Source of the DNA: Candidatus Methanoperedens nitratireducens
GTDB taxonomy: Archaea > Halobacteriota > Methanosarcinia > Methanosarcinales > Methanoperedenaceae
DNA: 42,591 bases
Assembly: GCF_000685155.1 (NCBI RefSeq)
Contig: NZ_JMIY01000003.1
Span: 26,356-68,946, forward strand
Reading direction: 5' to 3'
Below, one piece after another: positions 1 to 7,088 of this stretch; within the stretch, counting starts at the first letter, position 1; each line of letters starts with the position of its first letter. The notes under the pieces were generated by a model. The model was not told the origin of the DNA. It ran no database searches and saw only the letters and a list, made by a program, of their open reading frames with translations. The position numbers were made by a program, and so were the translations under genes.

Positions 1-75
1 TGTTGTCATTACCCCACATTACCCTACATTGTAATTCTTCTACTTTTCGGATAGGCTCTTAGAGTGGTTAAGTCA

Positions 76-149
76 TGCCCAGACCCGGATTTGAACCAGG
101 GACATCTGCGTCTTCAGCGCAGCGCTCTCCCAGGCTGAGCTATCTGGGC
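76..149 (-). tRNA. tRNA-Phe (anticodon GAA)
   Basis: Read on the minus strand it folds as a complete cloverleaf: a 7-bp acceptor stem (GCCCAGA/TCTGGGC), an anticodon stem CTGCG/CGCAG around loop CTGAAGA, giving anticodon GAA, and a T arm CCTGG-TTCAAAT-CCGGG. The discriminator base is A. CCA is not encoded. No intron is seen. Confidence 0.96.
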
Positions 150-174
150 ATACAAGATGCTAATTGTTGACATA

Positions 175-182
175 GTATATTT
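175..182 (-). promoter_or_regulatory. TATA box of tRNA-Phe
   Basis: On the minus strand AAATATAC lies about 26-33 bases upstream of the tRNA 5' end, the expected distance for an archaeal TATA box. No other gene starts here. Confidence 0.55.
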
Positions 183-234
183 ATCTTACGGGGTCAGGGG
201 GTAAAGAAGACTTCGCTCGCAAGGGCGTGGTAGT

Positions 235-1770
235 TCACATTGGTACAACCTGAATACTTCTCACTGGTATCGTGAAGTAGAATGTCGAGCCTTTTCCAGG
301 TTCAGATTCGGCCCATATCCTGCCACCGTGTCGCTCAACAATCCTCCTGCAGATCGCAAGACCTACACCTGTGCCAGGATATTTTGCTACATACTCTCGC
401 TGGAATATCTTGAAAAGCTGCCCCATAAATTCAGGGGATATGCCTATCCCATTATCTTTTACCGAAAAAATCCATTCACTCTCCTGTTTCTTAGCCAGGA
501 CATGTATACGCGGCAGCTCTTCTCTTCTGAACTTTATGGCGTTGCTGATCAGGTTCTGGAACAACTCGATCATTTGCGAAGTATCGACTATAACAGTGGG
601 CAGAGGATCGTGCGTAACTTCCGCTCTATTTTCCTCAATAGCCATCTTAAGATTAGCCACTGCCTGATAAAATACAGCCTCGCAGTTTGTAGGTTTGAAT
701 GGCTTACCGCTTGTGCCAACTCGTGAGTACGTTAGCAGATCCTCGATCATCTGCTGCATATGCCTGGCCCCGTCCACGACATATGTAATGAACTCATCAG
801 CATCTTTATCTAACCTGCCTTTATAGTGCTTTGCGAGAAGCTGGGTGAAGATTGATATCATGCGCAGGGGTTCCTGGAGATCGTGGGCAGCGATATAGGC
901 AAACTGCTCTAATTCAGCATTAGCGCGGGCTAAATCCTCAGTCCGCCGCCTCAGTTCCTCCTCAGCACGCCGCCGCTCTTTGATCTCAGCCTGCAGTGAT
1001 TCGTTTGCCCTTGCCAGTTCTCTGGTTCGCTCCTGAACACGTAGTTCTAACTCATCTCTGGCTCTGTGAAGCGCTTCCTCAGCCTGCTTGCGTTCAGTGA
1101 TATCGCGGACTATGCCAGTATAAAATATTCCTTCTTCTGTTTTCCAGGATGCAATTGAGAGCTCTAATGGAAACTCACCGCCATCTTTCCTCAGTCCATG
1201 AGATTCAAACGTTCTTCCAATAATTTTAGATTCTCTGGTTGATCTTGCTTGCTCCAGTTTTCTCAGATAGGCATCTCTGTATCTCTCAGGCATCAGGATA
1301 ATGAGTGACTTTCCCAGCACTTCTTCTTCAGAATAGCCAAAGACGACCTGCGCACCTCTATTCCATGATATAATATTGCCACTGCTATCTGTTGAAATAA
1401 TAGCATCACTTGCAGCCTGCACTACAGAGCGGAATCTCTTCTCTGATCTCTCAAGAGCCATGTTCAGGTCGCGCAATTTAGCAATGGATTCCTGAAAGCC
1501 CCGAAATGTCATCTCAAACGGCGCAATGCTCTCAGCAAAGAACTCTGCTGCTCTCTTTGTTATATGTGCGCTCTCCGGTGACGCATACTGTAGAAGCCCG
1601 GTCATGGCATCATGATGTACAGAGGCTATATCCAGGACACCCAGCCCCTCAGCGATTGCTTTGCGCCCGAGTTCATACGCATGCTCCAGAGCAGCCTCTC
1701 CCCCTCCTTCAAGATAATCCTGCAGTGTAGATGTATATTGTATTCTCAGCTCGTTTAAGGGATCATTCAT
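235..1770 (-). CDS. PAS sensor histidine kinase with RsbU-type N-terminal domain
   Basis: Predicted soluble sensor kinase of 511 residues. Residues 1-95 resemble the RsbU N-terminal domain, which in Bacillus RsbU binds the switch kinase RsbT. A PAS domain covers about 110-228 (SDAIISTD through RDITERK), and a coiled coil runs to about 290. The HisKA box has His296 (AAHDLQEPLR, the phytochrome-kinase type). The ATPase domain shows the N box at about 407-413, the G1 box DNGIGIS at about 439-445 and the G2 box GTGVGLAICRR at about 466. There is no membrane segment and no receiver domain, so its partner is elsewhere. It begins 9 bases after the stop of the PAS-STAS gene, so the three genes from 4340 leftward probably form one operon. 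Pairing an RsbU-type domain with RsbR-type STAS proteins suggests they act together; the ligand is unknown. Confidence 0.9.
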   Translation of the reverse strand: MNDPLNELRIQYTSTLQDYLEGGGEAALEHAYELGRKAIAEGLGVLDIASVHHDAMTGLLQYASPESAHITKRAAEFFAESIAPFEMTFRGFQESIAKLRDLNMALERSEKRFRSVVQAASDAIISTDSSGNIISWNRGAQVVFGYSEEEVLGKSLIILMPERYRDAYLRKLEQARSTRESKIIGRTFESHGLRKDGGEFPLELSIASWKTEEGIFYTGIVRDITERKQAEEALHRARDELELRVQERTRELARANESLQAEIKERRRAEEELRRRTEDLARANAELEQFAYIAAHDLQEPLRMISIFTQLLAKHYKGRLDKDADEFITYVVDGARHMQQMIEDLLTYSRVGTSGKPFKPTNCEAVFYQAVANLKMAIEENRAEVTHDPLPTVIVDTSQMIELFQNLISNAIKFRREELPRIHVLAKKQESEWIFSVKDNGIGISPEFMGQLFKIFQREYVAKYPGTGVGLAICRRIVERHGGRIWAESEPGKGSTFYFTIPVRSIQVVPM

Positions 1771-1779
1771 GAAGTGAAT

Positions 1780-2619
1780 TCAATAAAGTGTAATACTCTC
1801 ATCCAAATCAGTTGCTGGTTCTATCTTTGTTGTCCTGTAACCCAGCAATTTATCTGCTGCTTCTATACCCCCCTGCAGGTCGCCTGCTGTGTCCATCTTG
1901 CTCAGGTCAACACCAAGGGTAACAAGCGTCTGGGCTATTTCAGGTGACACACCAGTGACAACTACCATAGCGCCCATGAGCTGTGAAGAGTCTATGGTCT
2001 GCACCAGATAGTTGGCAACATTGGAATCAATTGTCGGGACGCCTGTTATGTCCATGACAACTACCTTTGCACGATTATAGTGAATGGAACGCAGCAGATG
2101 ATCGGTCAACTGGCGGGCACGGAAGGAGTCTATCATGCCGATTATCGGCAGGATGAGCATTTGCTCCCTGACCTGCAGCACTGGAGTTGAGAGCTCACGT
2201 ATGGTCTTCTCCTGCCGCTGCCTGAGTTCTTCCTCCATCCGCCTTCGCTCGGTGATATCCCGCGCAATCGTTGAAGCGCCTATAATCCTTCCAGTTTTAT
2301 CCTTAATTGGAGAAATAGTAAGAGATATATCGATTCGTTTGCCATCTTTCCTCACACGTGTGGTTTCGTAGTGCTCAATGCGCTCACCCTTCCCTATTCT
2401 TTCAAGAAGCTGAGGGATTTCATCCGGGTGATCTGGCGGGACCAGGATAGAGATATGTTTGCCTATGACCTCATCTGCTGAGTAGCCGTATATCTTCTCT
2501 GCGCCGGGGTTCCAGCTCAGAATGATACCATCCAGGGTCTTACCGGTAATGGCATCATCTGAAGACTCCACAATGGATGCCAAAAATAAGAGTTTTTCTT
2601 CTTCTATTCTCTCTGTCAT
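1780..2619 (-). CDS. PAS-STAS (RsbR-like) regulator, shortened paralogue
   Basis: 279 residues. A PAS domain (about 10-125, SSDDAITGKTLDG to RDITERR) is followed by a short helix and a STAS domain (about 145-265) of the RsbR/anti-sigma-antagonist type: VVVMDITGVPTIDS then GVSPEIAQTLVTLGVDL. The Ser in PTIDS and the Thr in EIAQT match the two positions phosphorylated by RsbT in Bacillus RsbR, where the first is usually Thr. It is nearly identical over this part to the 514-residue protein upstream but lacks that protein's membrane region and first PAS. ATG at 2619 is in frame with a vestigial upstream start (ATA at 2646), which supports origin by duplication and internal deletion. Likely role: cytoplasmic signal integration by STAS-STAS contacts; the signal is unknown. 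Confidence 0.88.
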   Translation of the reverse strand: MTERIEEEKLLFLASIVESSDDAITGKTLDGIILSWNPGAEKIYGYSADEVIGKHISILVPPDHPDEIPQLLERIGKGERIEHYETTRVRKDGKRIDISLTISPIKDKTGRIIGASTIARDITERRRMEEELRQRQEKTIRELSTPVLQVREQMLILPIIGMIDSFRARQLTDHLLRSIHYNRAKVVVMDITGVPTIDSNVANYLVQTIDSSQLMGAMVVVTGVSPEIAQTLVTLGVDLSKMDTAGDLQGGIEAADKLLGYRTTKIEPATDLDESITLY

Positions 2620-2750
2620 CTTTATTATAACCTTTATGTGCTCTATTTCAGCTCTTTAAGTCTAAAAACTAACAACCCTTTATTTTATTTTTAGTTGGAG
2701 CTACACCCAATATGAGTTCCAACAATATATATCTTTCTTTATAACTAAAA
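2620..2750 (-). promoter_or_regulatory. Leader shared with the paralogous PAS-PAS-STAS gene
   Basis: The DNA upstream of the 279-residue gene matches the leader of the 514-residue gene (4326-4450). Shared blocks, read on the minus strand, include GTAGCTCCAACTAAAAA, TAAAGGGTT and GAGCACAT. An AT-rich TATA-like block (TTATAAAGAAAGATATATA) sits farther upstream. Both copies probably carry the same promoter. Confidence 0.5.
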
Positions 2751-2795
2751 TCAGCGCACCTGTAGCATCAATAAGCCGTTGGATTTTGAATATTG

Positions 2796-4340
2796 TTAAT
2801 CATCTTTTTCATTGTTATCTATTGCTGAAATATCTGGAAGATCAGTTGCTGGTTCTATCTTTGTTATCCTGTAGCCCAACAATTTATCTGCTGCTTCTAT
2901 ACCCCCCTGCAGGTCGCCTGCTGTGTTCATCTTGCTTGTGTCCACGCCAAGGGTAACAAGCGTCTGGGCTATTTCAGGTGACACACCAGTGACAACTACC
3001 GTAGCGCCCATGAGCCGCGAAGCGTCTATGGTCTGCACCAGATGGTTGGCAACCCTGGAGTCAACGGTCGGGACGCCTGTTATGTCCATGACAACCACTT
3101 TTGCGCTGTTATAGTAAATGGCATGCAGCAGCTGCTCGGTCAACTGGCGGGCACGGAAGGAATCGATCACGCCGATTATCGGTAGAATGAATATTTGCTC
3201 CCTGACCTGTAGCACTGGAGTTGAGAGTTCACGTATGGCCTCCTGATGCCGCCTGAGTCTTTCCTCCATCCGCTTTCGTTCGGTGATATCCCGCGCAACC
3301 GTTGATGCGGCTATAATTTTTCCAGTTGCATCCTTGATCGGGGAAATGGTTAAAGAGACATCAATATGTTTACCGTCCTTTCTCATGCGCACTGTTTCGA
3401 AATGTTCGATGTGCTCCCCCTTTCTTAATCTTTCAAGAAGTTGAGGCATCTCATCAGGGCGATCTGGCGGAACAAGGATAGAGACAGGTTTGCCCGTGAT
3501 CTCATCGGCTGAGTAGCCGTACATCTTCTCTGCGCCGGGGTTCCAGCTCAGAATGATGCCATCCAGAGTCTTGCCTGTAATTGCATCATCTGATGATTCC
3601 ACAATAGATGCCTGGAAAGAAAGTTTTTCCTCCATCCCCTTTCGTTCTGTGATGTCGCGGAAGAAAATATTTATGCCGTCCTTTGAAGGGAAGCCCCTGA
3701 CATCGAACCATGTATCGAGAGGCGGGTAGAACTGCTCGTACTCGACAGTGGTATTCTCAGCCACAGCCCTGTGAAGCTCCCTGTAGCCTATCGTATCTAC
3801 GGTATCAGGGAATACCTCCCAGTATATCTTGCCTATAAGTTCACTCCACCTCTTATGAAGGAGCTGCTCAGCCTTTTGATTCATGTAGATTACTCTCCAC
3901 TGATTATCAAAAGACAGGAACGCATCTGTTATGCTCTTGAGGATCGTAGTGACACGTTCACGCGCAGCCTGAGCCTCACGGTACAGTCTGTCCCTCTCCT
4001 CCTCTGCCCGTTTGTAGTGCAGGAGAAGAATCACTGTTGTCCATAGCACTCCTGCTGCCAGGAAGCGGTTGGATAATGCTATCTCGGTCTGGATGCCCGG
4101 GGGAGAGTATACAAAGCCCAGTGCGATAAGTAATGTGAAGACCGCTGTAATAGCATAGATGTACTGTCGCTGCAACTCCCGATATATGATTGTAAGCGGG
4201 AGAATATATCCCAGCCATACTCCCGTGCCCAATGGCGTCAACAAATCAAGGATGAATATCCCCACGGTTATTACGATAGATAACGCATAAATCGTAATAG
4301 TTCTCTCTGTCGCTCTCATTCTAATCTTAATGTGCTCCAT
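2796..4340 (-). CDS. Membrane PAS-PAS-STAS (RsbR-like) sensor protein
   Basis: 514 residues. The N-terminus has about four membrane segments (roughly 17-37, 41-55, 61-80 and 90-110, with the motif LDLLTPLG typical of a membrane sensor module found on many PAS kinases). Then come a coiled coil, PAS1 (about 128-232, ending RDITERK), PAS2 (about 245-360) and a STAS domain (about 375-500) with MDITGVPTVDS and GVSPEIAQT. No kinase or cyclase domain is present, so output must pass through STAS contacts. The start ATG at 4340 reads MEHIKIRM. It is divergent from dacZ and first in the leftward cluster. The second half is nearly duplicated in the gene at 1780-2619. A membrane-bound RsbR-like sensor is the best description; its partner kinase or phosphatase is not identified. 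Confidence 0.88.
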   Translation of the reverse strand: MEHIKIRMRATERTITIYALSIVITVGIFILDLLTPLGTGVWLGYILPLTIIYRELQRQYIYAITAVFTLLIALGFVYSPPGIQTEIALSNRFLAAGVLWTTVILLLHYKRAEEERDRLYREAQAARERVTTILKSITDAFLSFDNQWRVIYMNQKAEQLLHKRWSELIGKIYWEVFPDTVDTIGYRELHRAVAENTTVEYEQFYPPLDTWFDVRGFPSKDGINIFFRDITERKGMEEKLSFQASIVESSDDAITGKTLDGIILSWNPGAEKMYGYSADEITGKPVSILVPPDRPDEMPQLLERLRKGEHIEHFETVRMRKDGKHIDVSLTISPIKDATGKIIAASTVARDITERKRMEERLRRHQEAIRELSTPVLQVREQIFILPIIGVIDSFRARQLTEQLLHAIYYNSAKVVVMDITGVPTVDSRVANHLVQTIDASRLMGATVVVTGVSPEIAQTLVTLGVDTSKMNTAGDLQGGIEAADKLLGYRITKIEPATDLPDISAIDNNEKDD

Positions 4341-4551
4341 TTCAGTTCCAGTTCTTTAAGTGAACTAATAACCCTTTATCTTATTTTTTAGTTGGAGCTA
4401 TACTCCTTATGTTCTTGATAGAGGTTCTAACCATATATATATTTTTTATAGCGAGACCGTTAAATTATGTGTTTATGTATTTTTTTTAACCTTTAGCCTT
4501 ATATCTGTAGAAAGCATTCCATGAGGATATAATACAGATATCCAGGAGTGA
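4341..4551. promoter_or_regulatory. Divergent promoter region, PAS-STAS cluster / dacZ
   Basis: This 211-base AT-rich gap separates divergent genes. Leftward, TATA-like ATATATATGG sequence (minus strand) lies about 90-105 bases before the ATG at 4340. Rightward, TTATAT at 4499-4504 lies about 50 bases before the dacZ start, and AGGAG at 4544-4548 is the probable ribosome-binding site. Control elements cannot be told apart by eye. Confidence 0.45.
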
Positions 4552-5313
4552 TTGGTTCTGTGGACAAGTGTTCTCTCCGACGAAGGGCGAAATATTGCAA
4601 AAAGGGCAGAAAGAGCCCAGGATGCAGAGGATTATATCCTTGCCAGAGAACTTTACCTTAAAGCTGTAGCAAAATTCAGGGAAGCATCTGAGATAAGTGA
4701 GAATTTTAATGAAATTAGTATCCTGAGGAGCCTTGCTGGTTATTATTATAACCGGGCGCTTAAACTTGAGAAAGAGTTACGCACAGAGACCTGTGGAGTA
4801 TTACAGCCCAAAAAAAAAGAGACCCCTGCATTTGATATACCTGATCTGGTCAGAGGAACGGGAGTGCAGGAATCGGTTTTTGAAGAGGTACTCAACATTG
4901 CCATTGAGATCAGCCGCGAGGGAAGGGAAGGCCATGCTATAGGCACAGCCTTTATTGTCGGGGATGTAGCAAGCGTGAAGGCTAAATCCAGACAGCTTGT
5001 ATTGAACCCTTTTGAGGGGCACAGCAGAGAAAAAAGGCTTATCACCGATCCTGAAACACGGGATAATATCAAGGAGTTCGCGCAATTGGACGGCGTTTTC
5101 ATAGTCACTGCCGATGGTGCGGTTGAGGCTGCAGGGCGGTATATTACCATTGATACAGGAATGGTAAAACTACAAAGAGGACTTGGAACAAGACATTCCT
5201 CAGTTGCAGCCATTACCCTGGTTACACGTGCAATCGGTATAGTGGTTTCCCAGAGCGGTGGAGTAATAAGGATATTCAGGGACGGGAGGATAGCTGCAAT
5301 AGTAAAACCCTAG
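4552..5313 (+). CDS. dacZ: Archaeal diadenylate cyclase DacZ
   Basis: Makes the second messenger c-di-AMP from two ATP. Residues about 10-75 are a helical, MIT-like segment and 108-253 a DisA_N cyclase domain. The two catalytic motifs are present: DGA at 188-190 (TADGAVEAAGRY) and RHSS at 214-217 (GTRHSSVAAIT). The lead-in EGREGHAIGTAFIVGD is typical of the family. No membrane segment or DNA-binding part is present, as expected for DacZ. The start is uncertain. TTG at 4552 follows AGGAG by only 3 bases, no ATG is available nearby, and the helical N-terminus supports a start close to here. In Haloferax c-di-AMP affects osmotic control. Its position opposite a cluster of stress-type STAS sensors is suggestive only. 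Confidence 0.93.
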   Translation: MVLWTSVLSDEGRNIAKRAERAQDAEDYILARELYLKAVAKFREASEISENFNEISILRSLAGYYYNRALKLEKELRTETCGVLQPKKKETPAFDIPDLVRGTGVQESVFEEVLNIAIEISREGREGHAIGTAFIVGDVASVKAKSRQLVLNPFEGHSREKRLITDPETRDNIKEFAQLDGVFIVTADGAVEAAGRYITIDTGMVKLQRGLGTRHSSVAAITLVTRAIGIVVSQSGGVIRIFRDGRIAAIVKP

Positions 5314-5399
5314 AGCTGTTGTTCTGCATTCGAAACATTCATGTCCCTTATTGACCTTTGAGTACAAAATTTATTCAAATACGTTTCAGGATGCTAACA

Positions 5400-6689
5400 A
5401 TGGTAGATATTCGACCTTTTAAAGCCACTGTGCTCAACCCGGAACTGGATATAGATAAGCTCATCTGTCCGGTTTACGACACTATAGATGCTACTAATTA
5501 CCAGAGATTCGCACGGGAGAGAAATAACATCATCCATGTAACAACCAGGAGAAAAGACATGGACAGGGATGAGTTCATTGGTTATGCTAAAGAGAACCTT
5601 GACCGTCTCATAGATTCTAAAGTCCTTGTAGAGAGAGAAAAACCGGCCCTTTATATTTACGGGATCAAGTACACCGTGCAGCCCGAGATACTCATCCAGA
5701 TTCCTGAGGAGGATAGAGAAAGCCAGTACTTTGCTCTCGGGCTTGTCTGTCTTGTCAGGGTAGAAGAGCTCGGGGCGAGAAACATAGCAGGACATGAGAA
5801 CGTCTTTGAGATCAATACAAAGGAGCGCTACAGGTTGATGAAAGCCTGCATGATGAACTTCTCACCCATTGCTGTTGAGTATAGCATGTCAGATCATGGG
5901 TTGAATAACATTCTAAAAGAATACCTGGGATTTAAAAGATCAGCATCCGGTGCTCCAGATAAGCCTCCTCTGGTTGATGCAGCACTCAACGGCAGCCGCC
6001 ACTTACTGTGGGAGATCGCAGATGAAAACCTGATTGAGAAAATAATGAATATGGTATCGGATTTAAAGATCCTCATCCTTGACGGGCACCACAGGTACAC
6101 AGCTTCCTGTCTCATGAAAGAGACCGACGGCATTGAGTATACAGTGATGATGCTGATGGAGAGTGATGATAGGGCTCTTTTGCTTTTACCATGGCACAGA
6201 GCGATCAGAAATTTCAGTATCCAGAATCTTGAACATAAGATCAAAGAAAAGTTCTCAATCGAGTGGCAGAGCGAGGAATACAGTGAAGAGTTCTATGCAC
6301 AACTGCGAGAACGCAAGAGCGAGTACGACATCAGAATAGGCATGTATGATGGAAAGAGATTCAGTGTTCTCAGAGCTGATGAAAAAGCAGTGCAGGAGCT
6401 CTTAAAACAACATCGCGAGGGTGTGGGTATTGACCTTATGGTTCTTCATAACTGGCTTATCAACCCGGTAATTAAAAAACCTGAAGAGGACGTATCGTTT
6501 AATGCAAGTCCGGCAGAAGCGATTTCCAGAGTGAGAAGCAGGGAATTTGATGTTGCTTTTTTTCTAAACCCGCTCTCTATCAGGGATGTTGAGAGGAAGG
6601 CATTTGTGGAGCGCAACAATTTTCCCCAGAAATCCACCCTTTTCCTGCCCAAGGTTGCGGAAGGGATTGTGATGAGAAGTATAAAGTGA
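5400..6689 (+). CDS. DUF1015 family protein (COG4198)
   Basis: 429 residues from the ATG at 5400 (MVDIRPFKATVLNPE, the usual start of the family). ATG 5391 and TTG 5358 are in-frame alternatives; AGG at 5388-5390 suits 5400. The family has no settled function. The motif LDGHHRYTAS at about residue 228 resembles the DGHHR motif of ParB/Srx-fold proteins such as the free-serine kinases SerK and SbnI, so a nucleotide-dependent small-molecule role is possible, but this is inference. It lies 86 bases after dacZ on the same strand and could be cotranscribed. Length is normal and no frame damage is seen. Confidence 0.85.
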   Translation: MVDIRPFKATVLNPELDIDKLICPVYDTIDATNYQRFARERNNIIHVTTRRKDMDRDEFIGYAKENLDRLIDSKVLVEREKPALYIYGIKYTVQPEILIQIPEEDRESQYFALGLVCLVRVEELGARNIAGHENVFEINTKERYRLMKACMMNFSPIAVEYSMSDHGLNNILKEYLGFKRSASGAPDKPPLVDAALNGSRHLLWEIADENLIEKIMNMVSDLKILILDGHHRYTASCLMKETDGIEYTVMMLMESDDRALLLLPWHRAIRNFSIQNLEHKIKEKFSIEWQSEEYSEEFYAQLRERKSEYDIRIGMYDGKRFSVLRADEKAVQELLKQHREGVGIDLMVLHNWLINPVIKKPEEDVSFNASPAEAISRVRSREFDVAFFLNPLSIRDVERKAFVERNNFPQKSTLFLPKVAEGIVMRSIK

Positions 6690-6832
6690 TTTCGAAAGGC
6701 TTATACATTATCAAAACATTTTAGGGCTAATAGTAACTTCAAATCTAAGCGGGAGTTTGAGTGGGAATGCCCTGAAACAAATCAATAGGGCTATACTTCC
6801 AACAATCAGGTTGCTAACACAGGGAGGAGAAT

Positions 6833-6967
6833 ATGAACATAATGCAAGGAGCAACTAAATTTAAAAGATTGAATTCAACAGAGGAGATGAACAGAAACAG
6901 CTTATATTTATTTTATATAAGTAATAGCCGTAAGGGTATGTTTGTTGATGTTGATTGCACTACATGA
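6833..6967 (+). CDS. Possible 44-residue small protein
   Basis: An ATG at 6833 follows a near-perfect Shine-Dalgarno (GGGAGGA, 6822-6828) and opens a 44-codon frame ending at TGA 6965-6967. The product begins MNIMQGATKFKRLNS and ends FVDVDCTT. It has no recognised domain and no membrane segment. A 9-bp perfect hairpin starts at its stop codon. The strong ribosome-binding site is the only real argument; it could also be a leader peptide for the prkA operon or chance. Confidence 0.3.
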   Translation: MNIMQGATKFKRLNSTEEMNRNSLYLFYISNSRKGMFVDVDCTT

Positions 6968-6994
6968 TAAAATAATTGGTATGAAATTTTATCA
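6965..6994. promoter_or_regulatory. 9-bp perfect inverted repeat upstream of prkA1
   Basis: TGATAAAAT (6965-6973) and ATTTTATCA (6986-6994) are exact complements around a 12-base spacer. The element lies about 25 bases upstream of the prkA1 TATA box, so it could be an operator, or a weak terminator for the small frame before it. Confidence 0.45.
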
Positions 6995-7017
6995 AAAGAC
7001 CGAGCCATCCGATAACG

Positions 7018-7026
7018 TTTTATAAA
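7018..7026 (+). promoter_or_regulatory. Likely TATA box of the prkA-yeaH-spoVR operon
   Basis: TTTTATAAA is centred about 67 bases before the prkA1 ATG at 7089. That predicts transcription start near 7047 and a leader of about 40 bases. The remaining DNA of the 6690-7088 gap holds only the small frame and inverted repeat listed separately. Confidence 0.45.
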
Positions 7027-7088
7027 CCTTAGTAGTAACTGAAAAGGTAAGAATATGGAAAGGCAGAAACAATTGAAAAGGCAAGACC

